Shown: positions 1 to 5,982 of the stretch, piece by piece
Numbering within the stretch: the stretch's first letter is position 1
Layout of the letters: every line of letters begins with the position of its first letter
DNA from: Bacteroidota bacterium
Lineage (GTDB): Bacteria > Bacteroidota > Bacteroidia > Chitinophagales > Chitinophagaceae
Length of the DNA stretch: 5,982 bases
Assembly (NCBI GenBank): GCA_947463975.1
Contig: CANHUW010000104.1
Location: forward strand, 1-5,982
Direction of reading: 5' to 3'
The notes under the pieces: model-generated
Told to the model about the DNA's origin: nothing
The model's database searches: none
The model's input: only the letters and a program-made list of their open reading frames with translations
Position numbers and translations under genes: made by a program

Positions 1-2190
1 AACCTAGGCAAAAAATATATTTTAAAAATTGCTGGAGAGCAACATGATAAAGATTTTATAGATGCACAAATAAAAATAATTGCTCATCTTAGAAATAGTC
101 CCATTGCGGATCAGCTTCAATATTATATCAACAATAAAAAAGGGGAAGCACTAACCATTATTGAAGAAGAAGGTAAAATTTATTATTGCAGAATATTAAA
201 TTATCTAGAGGGCCAATTTTGGGTAGATGCCCCACATGATCATTCAAGCCTACATGAAAACTTAGGAAAGTTTTTAGCAACCATGGACGCTTTTTTATAT
301 GACTTCAAACATCCAAGTATGCATAGGCATTATACTTGGGATATTAGTACTGCAAGAGATGCTCATTACAGATTAAAACATATTTCATCTCAGGAAGGAA
401 GAAGAATAGTGGATTATTTCTTATTACAGTTTGAAACTGCAGTGCTACCAACATTAAGTTCTCATAGACACAGTTATATACACAATGATGCTAATGATTA
501 TAATGTTTTAGTAAAAGATAATGAAATTGTAGGGCTGATTGATTTTGGAGACATGGTATATTCGGCTACTATTAACAATCTTGCAGTAGCGTGTACCTAT
601 GCAATGTTGGGCAGCAAAGACCCCTTATCCGTTGCAGTATCTGTAGTAAAGGGTTATCATTCTAAATTTCCTATAGAAGAAAAAGAATTAAGTATTTTAT
701 ATTACTTAATTGCAGCAAGATTATGTATTAGTCTTACTCAATCTGCATACAATGCATCTTTATCAACAGATAATGCGCATCACTTTATTACTGAAAAACC
801 AGCCTGGGAGTTAATTGAACAATTAATAGAGATTAATCCGATAAAAGCAGAAGATGTCTTTAGGAAAGCTTGTAACTATGCAGGGATAATTCTTCAAAAT
901 GACTCTTATCAAAAAATAGAAGAAAAAAGACATCAACATATTGGAAGAAATTTAAGCATTAGCTACCAAAAACATTTAAAAATAGATAAAGGCGCTTTAC
1001 AATATTTATATGATGACAAGGGAAACACTTATATAGATTGCGTAAATAATGTGAGTCATGTAGGTCATTGTCATCCAGTAGTAGCAAGAGCTATGCAAAA
1101 ACAAATTGCAACACTCAACACCAATACAAGGTATTTAAACGATCATATTATTGATTATGCAGAAGCACTTTTAGCAACCTTACCAAAACATTTAAAAGTT
1201 TGTTATTTTACCAATAGTGGTTCAGAGGCAAATGATTTGGCTATAAGAATAAGCAAAATGGTCACCGGTCAAGAAGACGTGATAGTTTTAGATCATGCAT
1301 ATCACGGAACATCTACTACAACCATACAGATTAGTCCTTACAAATTTGATAAACCAAATGGCATTGGACAAATGCCTTGGGTGCATAAAGCCATGAACCC
1401 AGATATTTACAGAGGACCTTATCAAAACAATAATGGAGAAGCAGGTGCAGCTTATGCAGCATCGGTTGCTGCAATCGTTAATGCATTAAAAAATAATCAA
1501 AAAAAACCTGCTGCGTTTATTTGTGAAACTTTATTAGGTGTTGGAGGACAAATTCCCTTACCTAAAAATTATTTAAAAGAAGTGTATACAATTGTACAAG
1601 CTGCTGGTGGCATTTGTATTGCAGATGAAGTGCAAGTTGGTTTTGGAAGAGTGGGTTCCAAATTTTGGGGATTTGAATTGCAAGATGTAATGCCCGATAT
1701 GGTCGTTATGGGAAAACCTATTGGTAATGGACATCCATTAGCTGCTGTAGTAATGACTGAGGCGATTGCTGAAAAATTTAACAATGGTATTGAGTTTTTT
1801 AATACTTATGGCGGCAACCCTGTATCCATGGCTACTGGTGCTGCGGTGTTAAAAGTCATTCAAGAAGAAGACTTGCAAGAAAACGCACTTAGGGTTGGAA
1901 AAGTTCTATTAGCGTCACTCAAAATCTTAATGTCTAAGCATACTATTATTGGAGATGTTAGAGGCGAGGGCTTATTCGTTGGAGTGGAACTGGTAAAAGA
2001 CAGAAATACGAAAGAGCCAATTGGAAAAGAAATTAATCAGTTGGTTGAAGCACTTAAAAATAAAGGGTTCTTAATCAGTACGGATGGACCTTATAATAAT
2101 GTATTAAAGATTAAGCCCCCCATTGTGTTTTCAGAAAAAAATGCCATTGACTTTAGTAAAGCATTAGACGAAGTACTATCGAATGCCTAA
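1..2190 (+). CDS. Kinase (APH-like) fused to class-III PLP phospho-lyase/aminotransferase; 5' end outside window
   Basis: The frame is open from base 1 and encodes 729 residues before the TAA, so the true start lies upstream. The first ATG in frame, at 283, falls inside the kinase domain and is not a credible start. Residues are counted from base 1. Residues 1 to about 290 are an APH/choline-kinase-like fold. K9 in KYILKI is the likely ATP-binding lysine; the catalytic loop starts at H161 (D163, N168), and the metal-binding IDFGD has D181. After a linker (about 290-325), residues 325-729 form a class-III fold-type-I PLP enzyme: GSEAND (407-412), HAYHG (432-436), DEVQVGFGR with D542 contacting the PLP nitrogen, K572 in GKPIGNGHP as Schiff-base lysine, T602 before YGGNP, and R654. 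The GKPIGNGHP context resembles ETNPPL/PHYKPL ammonia-phospho-lyases more than ordinary transaminases. Inferred role: cytoplasmic phosphorylation of a hydroxylated amine or amino acid, followed by loss of phosphate and ammonia. Substrate is unknown; true transaminase activity is not excluded. Confidence 0.9.
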   Translation, partial: NLGKKYILKIAGEQHDKDFIDAQIKIIAHLRNSPIADQLQYYINNKKGEALTIIEEEGKIYYCRILNYLEGQFWVDAPHDHSSLHENLGKFLATMDAFLYDFKHPSMHRHYTWDISTARDAHYRLKHISSQEGRRIVDYFLLQFETAVLPTLSSHRHSYIHNDANDYNVLVKDNEIVGLIDFGDMVYSATINNLAVACTYAMLGSKDPLSVAVSVVKGYHSKFPIEEKELSILYYLIAARLCISLTQSAYNASLSTDNAHHFITEKPAWELIEQLIEINPIKAEDVFRKACNYAGIILQNDSYQKIEEKRHQHIGRNLSISYQKHLKIDKGALQYLYDDKGNTYIDCVNNVSHVGHCHPVVARAMQKQIATLNTNTRYLNDHIIDYAEALLATLPKHLKVCYFTNSGSEANDLAIRISKMVTGQEDVIVLDHAYHGTSTTTIQISPYKFDKPNGIGQMPWVHKAMNPDIYRGPYQNNNGEAGAAYAASVAAIVNALKNNQKKPAAFICETLLGVGGQIPLPKNYLKEVYTIVQAAGGICIADEVQVGFGRVGSKFWGFELQDVMPDMVVMGKPIGNGHPLAAVVMTEAIAEKFNNGIEFFNTYGGNPVSMATGAAVLKVIQEEDLQENALRVGKVLLASLKILMSKHTIIGDVRGEGLFVGVELVKDRNTKEPIGKEINQLVEALKNKGFLISTDGPYNNVLKIKPPIVFSEKNAIDFSKALDEVLSNA

Positions 2191-2490
2191 TTCAATAGAC
2201 TTTAACTTCATCGCGTCCTTGGATTGTACATTGTAAATTACACAACGAACAATATCGTCGTACTTTACCGTTTTAACCAATTGTTTCTGATAATCATAAT
2301 ATCGAGTTTCTAAAGCGTATACCTCATCATACACATAGATCACATTATGGGTTAAAGAAGAGTCAATCAGTTGTGTAGCAAAATCTGAGGGCCTATTGGT
2401 TGCTATGGCATCTGATTTTTTGCCACAAGAGGTTGCTAAGGCAGCAAGGCCAATTAGAAATAAGCTGGAATATAAAAAGGCTTTCAACAT
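2176..2490 (-). CDS. Small predicted lipoprotein of unknown function
   Basis: This gene encodes 104 residues on the minus strand and I do not recognise the family. The N-terminus is a clear lipoprotein signal: K3, a hydrophobic core at residues 4-18, and a lipobox-like LATSC with lipidation predicted at C22. G23-K24-K25 follow, giving a mature protein of about 83 residues anchored to a membrane on the periplasmic side. The mature part is soluble and tyrosine-rich around residues 52-70 (YVYDEVYALETRYYDY), with no recognisable motif or transmembrane segment. The ATG at 2490 is favoured because it places the signal peptide exactly at the N-terminus; a purine-rich AGAGATGAA lies just upstream on the coding strand. 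The last 15 bases overlap the end of the convergent kinase-lyase gene. The gene is divergent from the oxidoreductase operon, so a shared control region is possible, but no functional link is shown. Confidence 0.75.
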   Translation of the reverse strand: MLKAFLYSSLFLIGLAALATSCGKKSDAIATNRPSDFATQLIDSSLTHNVIYVYDEVYALETRYYDYQKQLVKTVKYDDIVRCVIYNVQSKDAMKLKSIELGIR

Positions 2491-2551
2491 TTCATCTCTA
2501 ATGTAAGAATTTTATACATAGTATTTTGTAAATTGAGAGACAATTTATTTT
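2491..2551. promoter_or_regulatory. Divergent intergenic spacer, presumed to hold promoters for both flanking genes
   Basis: These 61 A/T-rich bases are the only non-coding DNA between the lipoprotein gene (leftward) and the oxidoreductase operon (rightward), so promoters for both probably sit here or just inside the flanking genes. I find no full match to the Bacteroidota -33/-7 consensus (TTG and TAnnTTTG). The closest rightward candidate is TATTTTG at 2522-2528, one base short of the consensus and lacking an upstream TTG at normal spacing. On the minus strand, a TTG followed about 20 bases later by TATGTATA is a partial match. No Shine-Dalgarno precedes the ATG at 2552, as is common in this phylum. 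The location is inferred from gene layout, not from a motif. Confidence 0.3.
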
Positions 2552-3820
2552 ATGAAAAAAACAATATCCAATAGTAGAAGAAATTTTCTTCGAAATGCAG
2601 CAACCATTGCTGCTGGTATTTCAATTGTTCCAAGACATGTTTTAGGAAGAGGATTTTTAGCACCAAGTGATCAATTGACCAAAGGAATCATTGGTGTGGG
2701 TGGAATGGGACGTGGACATATCCCTTATGCAGGAACCAGGGTAGTTGCTATTTGCGATGTAGATCAAAGACATTTATCAGAAGTAGCTAAAAGTATTGGT
2801 GGTGGCGTAAAAACATTTAGTGATCATAGAGAATTAGTCGCTTTGCCAGAAGTAGATATTGTTCATATTGCAACACCTCCACACTGGCATGGCATCATGG
2901 CTGTGGATGCAGCAAAAGCTGGAAAAGATATTTGGTGTGAAAAACCCATGACAAGAACTATTGGAGAAGGGAAACGCGTTGTTGAAGCGGTGAAACAATA
3001 TGGACGCATGTTTAGATTAAACACCTGGTTTAGATTTGAAGATAATTTTTATGGCATGAACACTACCGTGAAGCCTATTAAAAAATTAGTAGATTCAGGA
3101 TTATTAGGATGGCCTTTAACAGTTACAGTGAGTAAAACCACTGGATTTGATTGGAAATTTTATTGGGTAGGAAAAACCAATTTGGAAGCACAAGCAGTTC
3201 CTACAGAATTAGATTATGATAGATGGTTAGGACCAGCTCCATATAAACCATACAATGCGCACAGGGTTCACCAAACCTTTAGAGGATATTGGGATTATGA
3301 TGGAGGTGGCTTGGGTGATATGGGACAACATTATTTAGATCCTATTCAGTATTTTTTAGGCAAGGATCAAACAAGTCCTGTTTTGGTAGAAGTGGATGCA
3401 GAACAACAACATCCTGACGCTTGTGGCACATTTAGAAAAATCACTTACACTTATGAAGATGGTTGTAAGATTATATTAGATGGAGAAGCTAAAGATCCAA
3501 ATGCTGCTTATATCGAAGGTCCAAAAGGAAAACTATTCAATGGATTTAAATCAGATATTCCAAATCTAAAAGAAAAATTAGCAATGATGCCTGATCCAGA
3601 GCCACAAGTGACTAATTTTTTAGATTCCGTAAAATACAGAACACCATTTGCTTTAAACGAATCCAATGGTTTTAGATCTTGTACAATTATTAATATGGGC
3701 AAAATTGCATTACAATTAGGAAGAAGCTTGAAGTTCGATCCAGTGAACCAAGTATTCATTGACGATGCAGAAGCAAATTATTTAATTAACCCGCCAATGC
3801 GTGGACCTTGGACTATTTAA
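2552..3820 (+). CDS. Tat-exported Gfo/Idh/MocA family NAD(P)-dependent oxidoreductase
   Basis: This 422-residue protein is a likely periplasmic sugar or glycoside dehydrogenase. It begins with a twin-arginine signal, SRRNFLR (8-14), then a hydrophobic stretch (16-26). There is no lipobox cysteine and no strong AxA cleavage site. The Rossmann domain follows: GVGGMGRG (48-55) is the dinucleotide-binding loop, and D69 in AICDVD at the end of the second strand suggests NAD preference. TPPHWHG leads to the family signature EKP (130-132), with K131 the expected catalytic lysine. The C-terminal domain carries GGGLGDMGQH (251-260), whose D256 and H260 match the usual active-site Asp and His. Length is normal for the exported Bacteroidota subgroup. 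The stop is 18 bases before the DUF1080 gene, suggesting one transcript. Some relatives oxidise the C3 hydroxyl of glycosides, producing substrates for DUF1080 enzymes; applying this here is inference. Alternatives include inositol or other sugar dehydrogenases, or an interconverting enzyme with tightly bound cofactor. Confidence 0.93.
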   Translation: MKKTISNSRRNFLRNAATIAAGISIVPRHVLGRGFLAPSDQLTKGIIGVGGMGRGHIPYAGTRVVAICDVDQRHLSEVAKSIGGGVKTFSDHRELVALPEVDIVHIATPPHWHGIMAVDAAKAGKDIWCEKPMTRTIGEGKRVVEAVKQYGRMFRLNTWFRFEDNFYGMNTTVKPIKKLVDSGLLGWPLTVTVSKTTGFDWKFYWVGKTNLEAQAVPTELDYDRWLGPAPYKPYNAHRVHQTFRGYWDYDGGGLGDMGQHYLDPIQYFLGKDQTSPVLVEVDAEQQHPDACGTFRKITYTYEDGCKIILDGEAKDPNAAYIEGPKGKLFNGFKSDIPNLKEKLAMMPDPEPQVTNFLDSVKYRTPFALNESNGFRSCTIINMGKIALQLGRSLKFDPVNQVFIDDAEANYLINPPMRGPWTI

Positions 3821-3838
3821 AAGCATAAAATAAATTAC

Positions 3839-5803
3839 ATGAAAAAAATATTATACATCACTGGAATTTGCTTACTTGTAATCAGTCAAACATTTGCACA
3901 ATCAAATGTAATCAATACGATTCAAGTTTTTCCCTATCAAAAAACAACCGAGGCAAGCGCGTCTTTGGTAAATATGAATGCCTGGGAAAGTTCAGAATGG
4001 AAAGCCTTTTTTAAATTATTAGATGATACAGCTTATAAAACAAAGGCGACCTATGCCTTACATGCATTTGTAAATCACATCGCTAATAGTGAAAAACGTG
4101 CAGCATTTGTAAAGCAGTTATCAAAGCAAAAGAAAAAAGCAAAATCAACATATGCGAAGATTGCTATTCAGGATGAATTGAATCTATTAACAGAAGCATC
4201 TATCTCTACCGAAAGAAATAATGCTCTGCCTCCAATTAAAGAAGCTCCAAGTGTAAAAGCTTCTTCAAAAAATGATGTTCAAAAATTATTGGATTTACAA
4301 GACAAGATGGAATTAGCTAAAAATCCTATTGAACAAAAAAGAATTATTGCAGAAGCTGCAAGAGTTCCAGGTTTTGGTAGTTTGGTTTTTGCAAGTAAAT
4401 ATTTAGACAATGTTGCTGTCAACAAAGAAGCTGCATTAGCAGTAACTAGGCTGGCTTTAGCAGATATGTCTATTAAAGGACCTATTGTTAGAGAAGCGCT
4501 TGAAAAAGCCTTGCCTTTAATCAGTGGCGTAGATAGTACTATTTTAACTACTAAATTAAAAGCGCACTTAAGAAAACTTCCTTTTGATTATGGTTTTGTG
4601 TCCATGTTTAATGGCAAAGACTTAACTGGATGGAAGGGGCTTGTTGGAAATCCTGTTTACAGAAATAAGCAAACAGATTCTGCTTTAAAAGCAATGCAAG
4701 CAAAAGCTGATGCAAAAATGGTAAATGATTGGGTTGTAAAAGATGGTGTACTTGTATTTACAGGTCATGGCGATAATTTGTGTACAGAGAAAAAATATGG
4801 AGATTTTGAAATGTATGTGGATTGGAAAATTACTGCACAAGGTGATGCAGGGATCTATTTAAGAGGTTCCCCTCAGGTGCAAATTTGGGATACCAGCAGA
4901 AGAGAAGTGGGTGCACAAGTTGGTTCAGGAGGTTTATATAATAATCAGAAGAACCAAAGTAAGCCATTAGTAGTTGCTGATAATGCAATAGGCTCTTGGA
5001 ATAACTTTCATATAATTATGAAAGGAGACAAGGTAACTGTATATCTAAATGGTGTTTTAGTTACAGACAATGTAGTGCTAGAAAATTTTTGGGATAGAAA
5101 TTCGCCCATTTTTATTAAAGAACAAATCGAATTGCAAGCACACGGGACCTATGTAGCATATAGAAATTTATACATTAGAGAGCTACCAGATAACAACCCC
5201 GTAAGTTTGTCTGAGGAAGAAAAGAAAGAAGGATTTGTGCAATTATTTGATGGAACTAATATTGATGGGTGGATGGGCAATACTGCTGGATACATTATCC
5301 ATGACGGCGCATTAGTAGTAGTACCAGATAATGGTAGTGGTGGGAACTTATATACCAAAGAAGAATATGCAGATTTTATATACAGATTTGAATTTCAGTT
5401 AACCCCAGGTGCTAATAATGGTATTGGAATAAGAACACCTCCTACAGGCGATGCAGCCTATGTTGGAATGGAAATACAAGTCTTGGATAATGAAGCGCCC
5501 ATTTATAGTGGTTTAAAACCATATCAATACCATGGCTCAGTATATGGTATTGCCGCTGCAAAGAGAGGATTCCTTTTGCCTACAGGCGAATGGAACAAAG
5601 AAGAAATTGCGGTGAAGGGATCAAAGATCAAAGTAACATTAAATGGAACGGTTATTAATGAAGTAGATCTTAAAGAAGCAACCAAAAATGGCACAGCCGA
5701 TCATATAGAGCATCCAGGTCTTTCCAAAACCACAGGCCATATAGGCTTCTTGGGTCATGGAGATGTGGTTCGCTTTAAAAATATGAGAATAAAAAAACAA
5801 TAA
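3839..5803 (+). CDS. Secreted protein with helical N-terminal region and two DUF1080 (3-keto-glycoside-cleaving type) domains
   Basis: This 654-residue protein has a standard secretion signal: KK, a hydrophobic core (4-16), and probable cleavage after A20 in QTFAQS. Residues 40-245 look entirely helical and rich in Ala, Lys and Leu, with a HEAT-like feel, though I cannot align clean repeats. Two DUF1080 domains (PF06439, concanavalin-like jelly roll) follow. The first spans about 252-450: FNGKDLTGW (257-265), DAGIYLRG (336-343), VQIWD (347-351), a VYLNG strand, and a closing RNLYIREL. The second spans about 465-654: FDGTNIDGW (470-478), NNGIGIRTP (526-534), MEIQVLD (544-550), a VTLNG strand, and a closing FKNMRI. 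Domain 1 holds a Lys/Ala-rich insertion (about 276-297) absent from domain 2. DUF1080 proteins are known to act on 3-keto-glycosides, fitting the oxidoreductase 18 bases upstream. I cannot assign catalytic residues, so one domain may only bind glycan. No Shine-Dalgarno precedes the ATG; the spacer is A-rich. Confidence 0.9.
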   Translation: MKKILYITGICLLVISQTFAQSNVINTIQVFPYQKTTEASASLVNMNAWESSEWKAFFKLLDDTAYKTKATYALHAFVNHIANSEKRAAFVKQLSKQKKKAKSTYAKIAIQDELNLLTEASISTERNNALPPIKEAPSVKASSKNDVQKLLDLQDKMELAKNPIEQKRIIAEAARVPGFGSLVFASKYLDNVAVNKEAALAVTRLALADMSIKGPIVREALEKALPLISGVDSTILTTKLKAHLRKLPFDYGFVSMFNGKDLTGWKGLVGNPVYRNKQTDSALKAMQAKADAKMVNDWVVKDGVLVFTGHGDNLCTEKKYGDFEMYVDWKITAQGDAGIYLRGSPQVQIWDTSRREVGAQVGSGGLYNNQKNQSKPLVVADNAIGSWNNFHIIMKGDKVTVYLNGVLVTDNVVLENFWDRNSPIFIKEQIELQAHGTYVAYRNLYIRELPDNNPVSLSEEEKKEGFVQLFDGTNIDGWMGNTAGYIIHDGALVVVPDNGSGGNLYTKEEYADFIYRFEFQLTPGANNGIGIRTPPTGDAAYVGMEIQVLDNEAPIYSGLKPYQYHGSVYGIAAAKRGFLLPTGEWNKEEIAVKGSKIKVTLNGTVINEVDLKEATKNGTADHIEHPGLSKTTGHIGFLGHGDVVRFKNMRIKKQ

Positions 5804-5853
5804 TTTTTCAAAAATGTTAAAATCATAACTGATTGTATAATAATGAATTAAAT

Positions 5854-5893
5854 AACAACAAAGTCTGTAATAAATGACAGACTTTGTTGTTTT
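5854..5893 (+). terminator. Intrinsic terminator of the oxidoreductase-DUF1080 operon
   Basis: A perfect 15-bp inverted repeat has arms at 5854-5868 (AACAACAAAGTCTGT) and 5877-5891, an 8-base AATAAATG loop, and ends in a short T run (5890-5893). It starts 50 bases after the TAA of the DUF1080 gene, the expected place for a rho-independent terminator. The stem is A/T-rich with only five G-C pairs, and the T tract is short, so it relies on stem length. The opposite strand also ends in a T-rich stretch, so it could stop transcription in both directions. The 50 bases between the stop codon and the stem are A/T-rich with no gene. Confidence 0.8.
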
Positions 5894-5938
5894 AGCAACC
5901 ACTTAGTGTAAAAAATACAATAATTCTTAAAGACTATC

Positions 5939-5958
5939 AATCAACTAGTTAGTTGATT
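5939..5958. promoter_or_regulatory. Candidate operator: 9-bp palindrome with 2-base spacer
   Basis: Half-sites AATCAACTA (5939-5947) and TAGTTGATT (5950-5958) are exact reverse complements separated by GT. The size and symmetry suit a dimeric helix-turn-helix repressor such as the TetR or MarR families, which often bind next to their own gene. It lies after the operon terminator and 12 bases before an AGGAG, so it probably belongs to the next gene rightward, beyond the window. A hairpin role is unlikely with a 2-base spacer and no T tract. The sequence alone does not identify a binding protein. Confidence 0.45.
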
Positions 5959-5970
5959 TAAGTAGCATTC

Positions 5971-5975
5971 AGGAG
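5971..5975 (+). promoter_or_regulatory. Shine-Dalgarno-like AGGAG before a probable gene start at the right edge
   Basis: AGGAG is followed by TTTAA and then AT as the last two bases. If the next base is G, an ATG would start at 5981 with ideal five-base spacing. No comparable Shine-Dalgarno precedes the starts at 2552 and 3839, so this one stands out. Whether a gene really begins here cannot be seen, because the window ends inside the would-be start codon. Confidence 0.4.
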
Positions 5976-5982
5976 TTTAAAT

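Noticed and set aside
1569..1784. Open frame on the minus strand, 71 codons
   Set aside because: It lies wholly antisense to the PLP domain around D542 and K572; its translation is Pro/Thr/Cys-rich with no domain, as expected for a shadow.
2491..2551. Bacteroidota-type promoter with TTG and TAnnTTTG elements
   Set aside because: Only partial matches (TATTTTG at 2522, TATGTATA on the minus strand) with poor spacing. I list the spacer as presumed regulatory DNA but do not call a defined promoter.
3508..3759. Open frame on the minus strand, 83 codons
   Set aside because: It is antisense to the C-terminal part of the oxidoreductase and has no recognisable motif or upstream signal.
5149..5358. 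Open frame on the minus strand, 69 codons
   Set aside because: It is antisense to the junction of the two DUF1080 domains, with a Pro/Ser-rich random-looking translation.
5639..5902. Open frame on the minus strand, 87 codons, with hydrophobic stretches resembling a small membrane protein
   Set aside because: Most of it is antisense to the end of the DUF1080 gene and its 5' part crosses the terminator hairpin. The hydrophobicity follows from A/T-rich DNA.
5939..5958. Second intrinsic terminator
   Set aside because: A 2-base spacer is too short for a stable loop without losing pairs and no T run follows; an operator fits better.
1..5982. Mobile element, phage defence system, CRISPR array or RNA gene
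   Set aside because: No transposase or integrase motifs, terminal repeats, regularly spaced direct repeats or tRNA-like cloverleaf were seen; the window is almost fully occupied by metabolic-type genes of similar composition.

Overview
This AT-rich window carries four protein-coding genes and looks like chromosome from a member of the Bacteroidota. The supports are low GC, start codons preceded by A/T-rich DNA without Shine-Dalgarno sequences, a small lipoprotein, and a Tat-exported Gfo/Idh/MocA oxidoreductase next to a DUF1080 protein. A Chitinophagales-type genome is my best guess, from protein flavour only. I see no RNA gene, insertion sequence, CRISPR array or phage gene.

Layout. Positions 1-2190 (+) are the 3' part of a large fusion gene. 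It joins an APH/choline-kinase-like kinase domain, cut off by the window's left edge, to a class-III PLP enzyme of the ETNPPL/PHYKPL phospho-lyase type. Positions 2176-2490 (-) encode a small lipoprotein of unknown function whose 3' end overlaps the fusion gene by 15 bases. A 61-base divergent spacer (2491-2551) separates it from a two-gene operon on the + strand. That operon holds a Tat-signal Gfo/Idh/MocA oxidoreductase (2552-3820) and, 18 bases later, a secreted protein with a helical N-terminal region and two DUF1080 domains (3839-5803). Downstream are a 15-bp perfect-stem terminator (5854-5893), a near-perfect 20-base palindrome (5939-5958) and a Shine-Dalgarno-like AGGAG (5971-5975). The last three lie just before the right edge and probably introduce a gene that starts at or beyond it.

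How the genes work together. The fusion protein plausibly phosphorylates a hydroxylated amine or amino acid, then removes phosphate and ammonia from the product in a second domain of the same chain. The oxidoreductase/DUF1080 pair fits the glycoside 3-oxidation route, in which a sugar C3 hydroxyl is oxidised to a ketone and the activated glycosidic bond is then cleaved by a DUF1080 enzyme; here both proteins carry export signals. Nothing visible links the two systems functionally. The most interesting points are the direct kinase-lyase fusion, the exported oxidation/cleavage pair with two dissimilar DUF1080 domains, and the candidate operator at the right edge.
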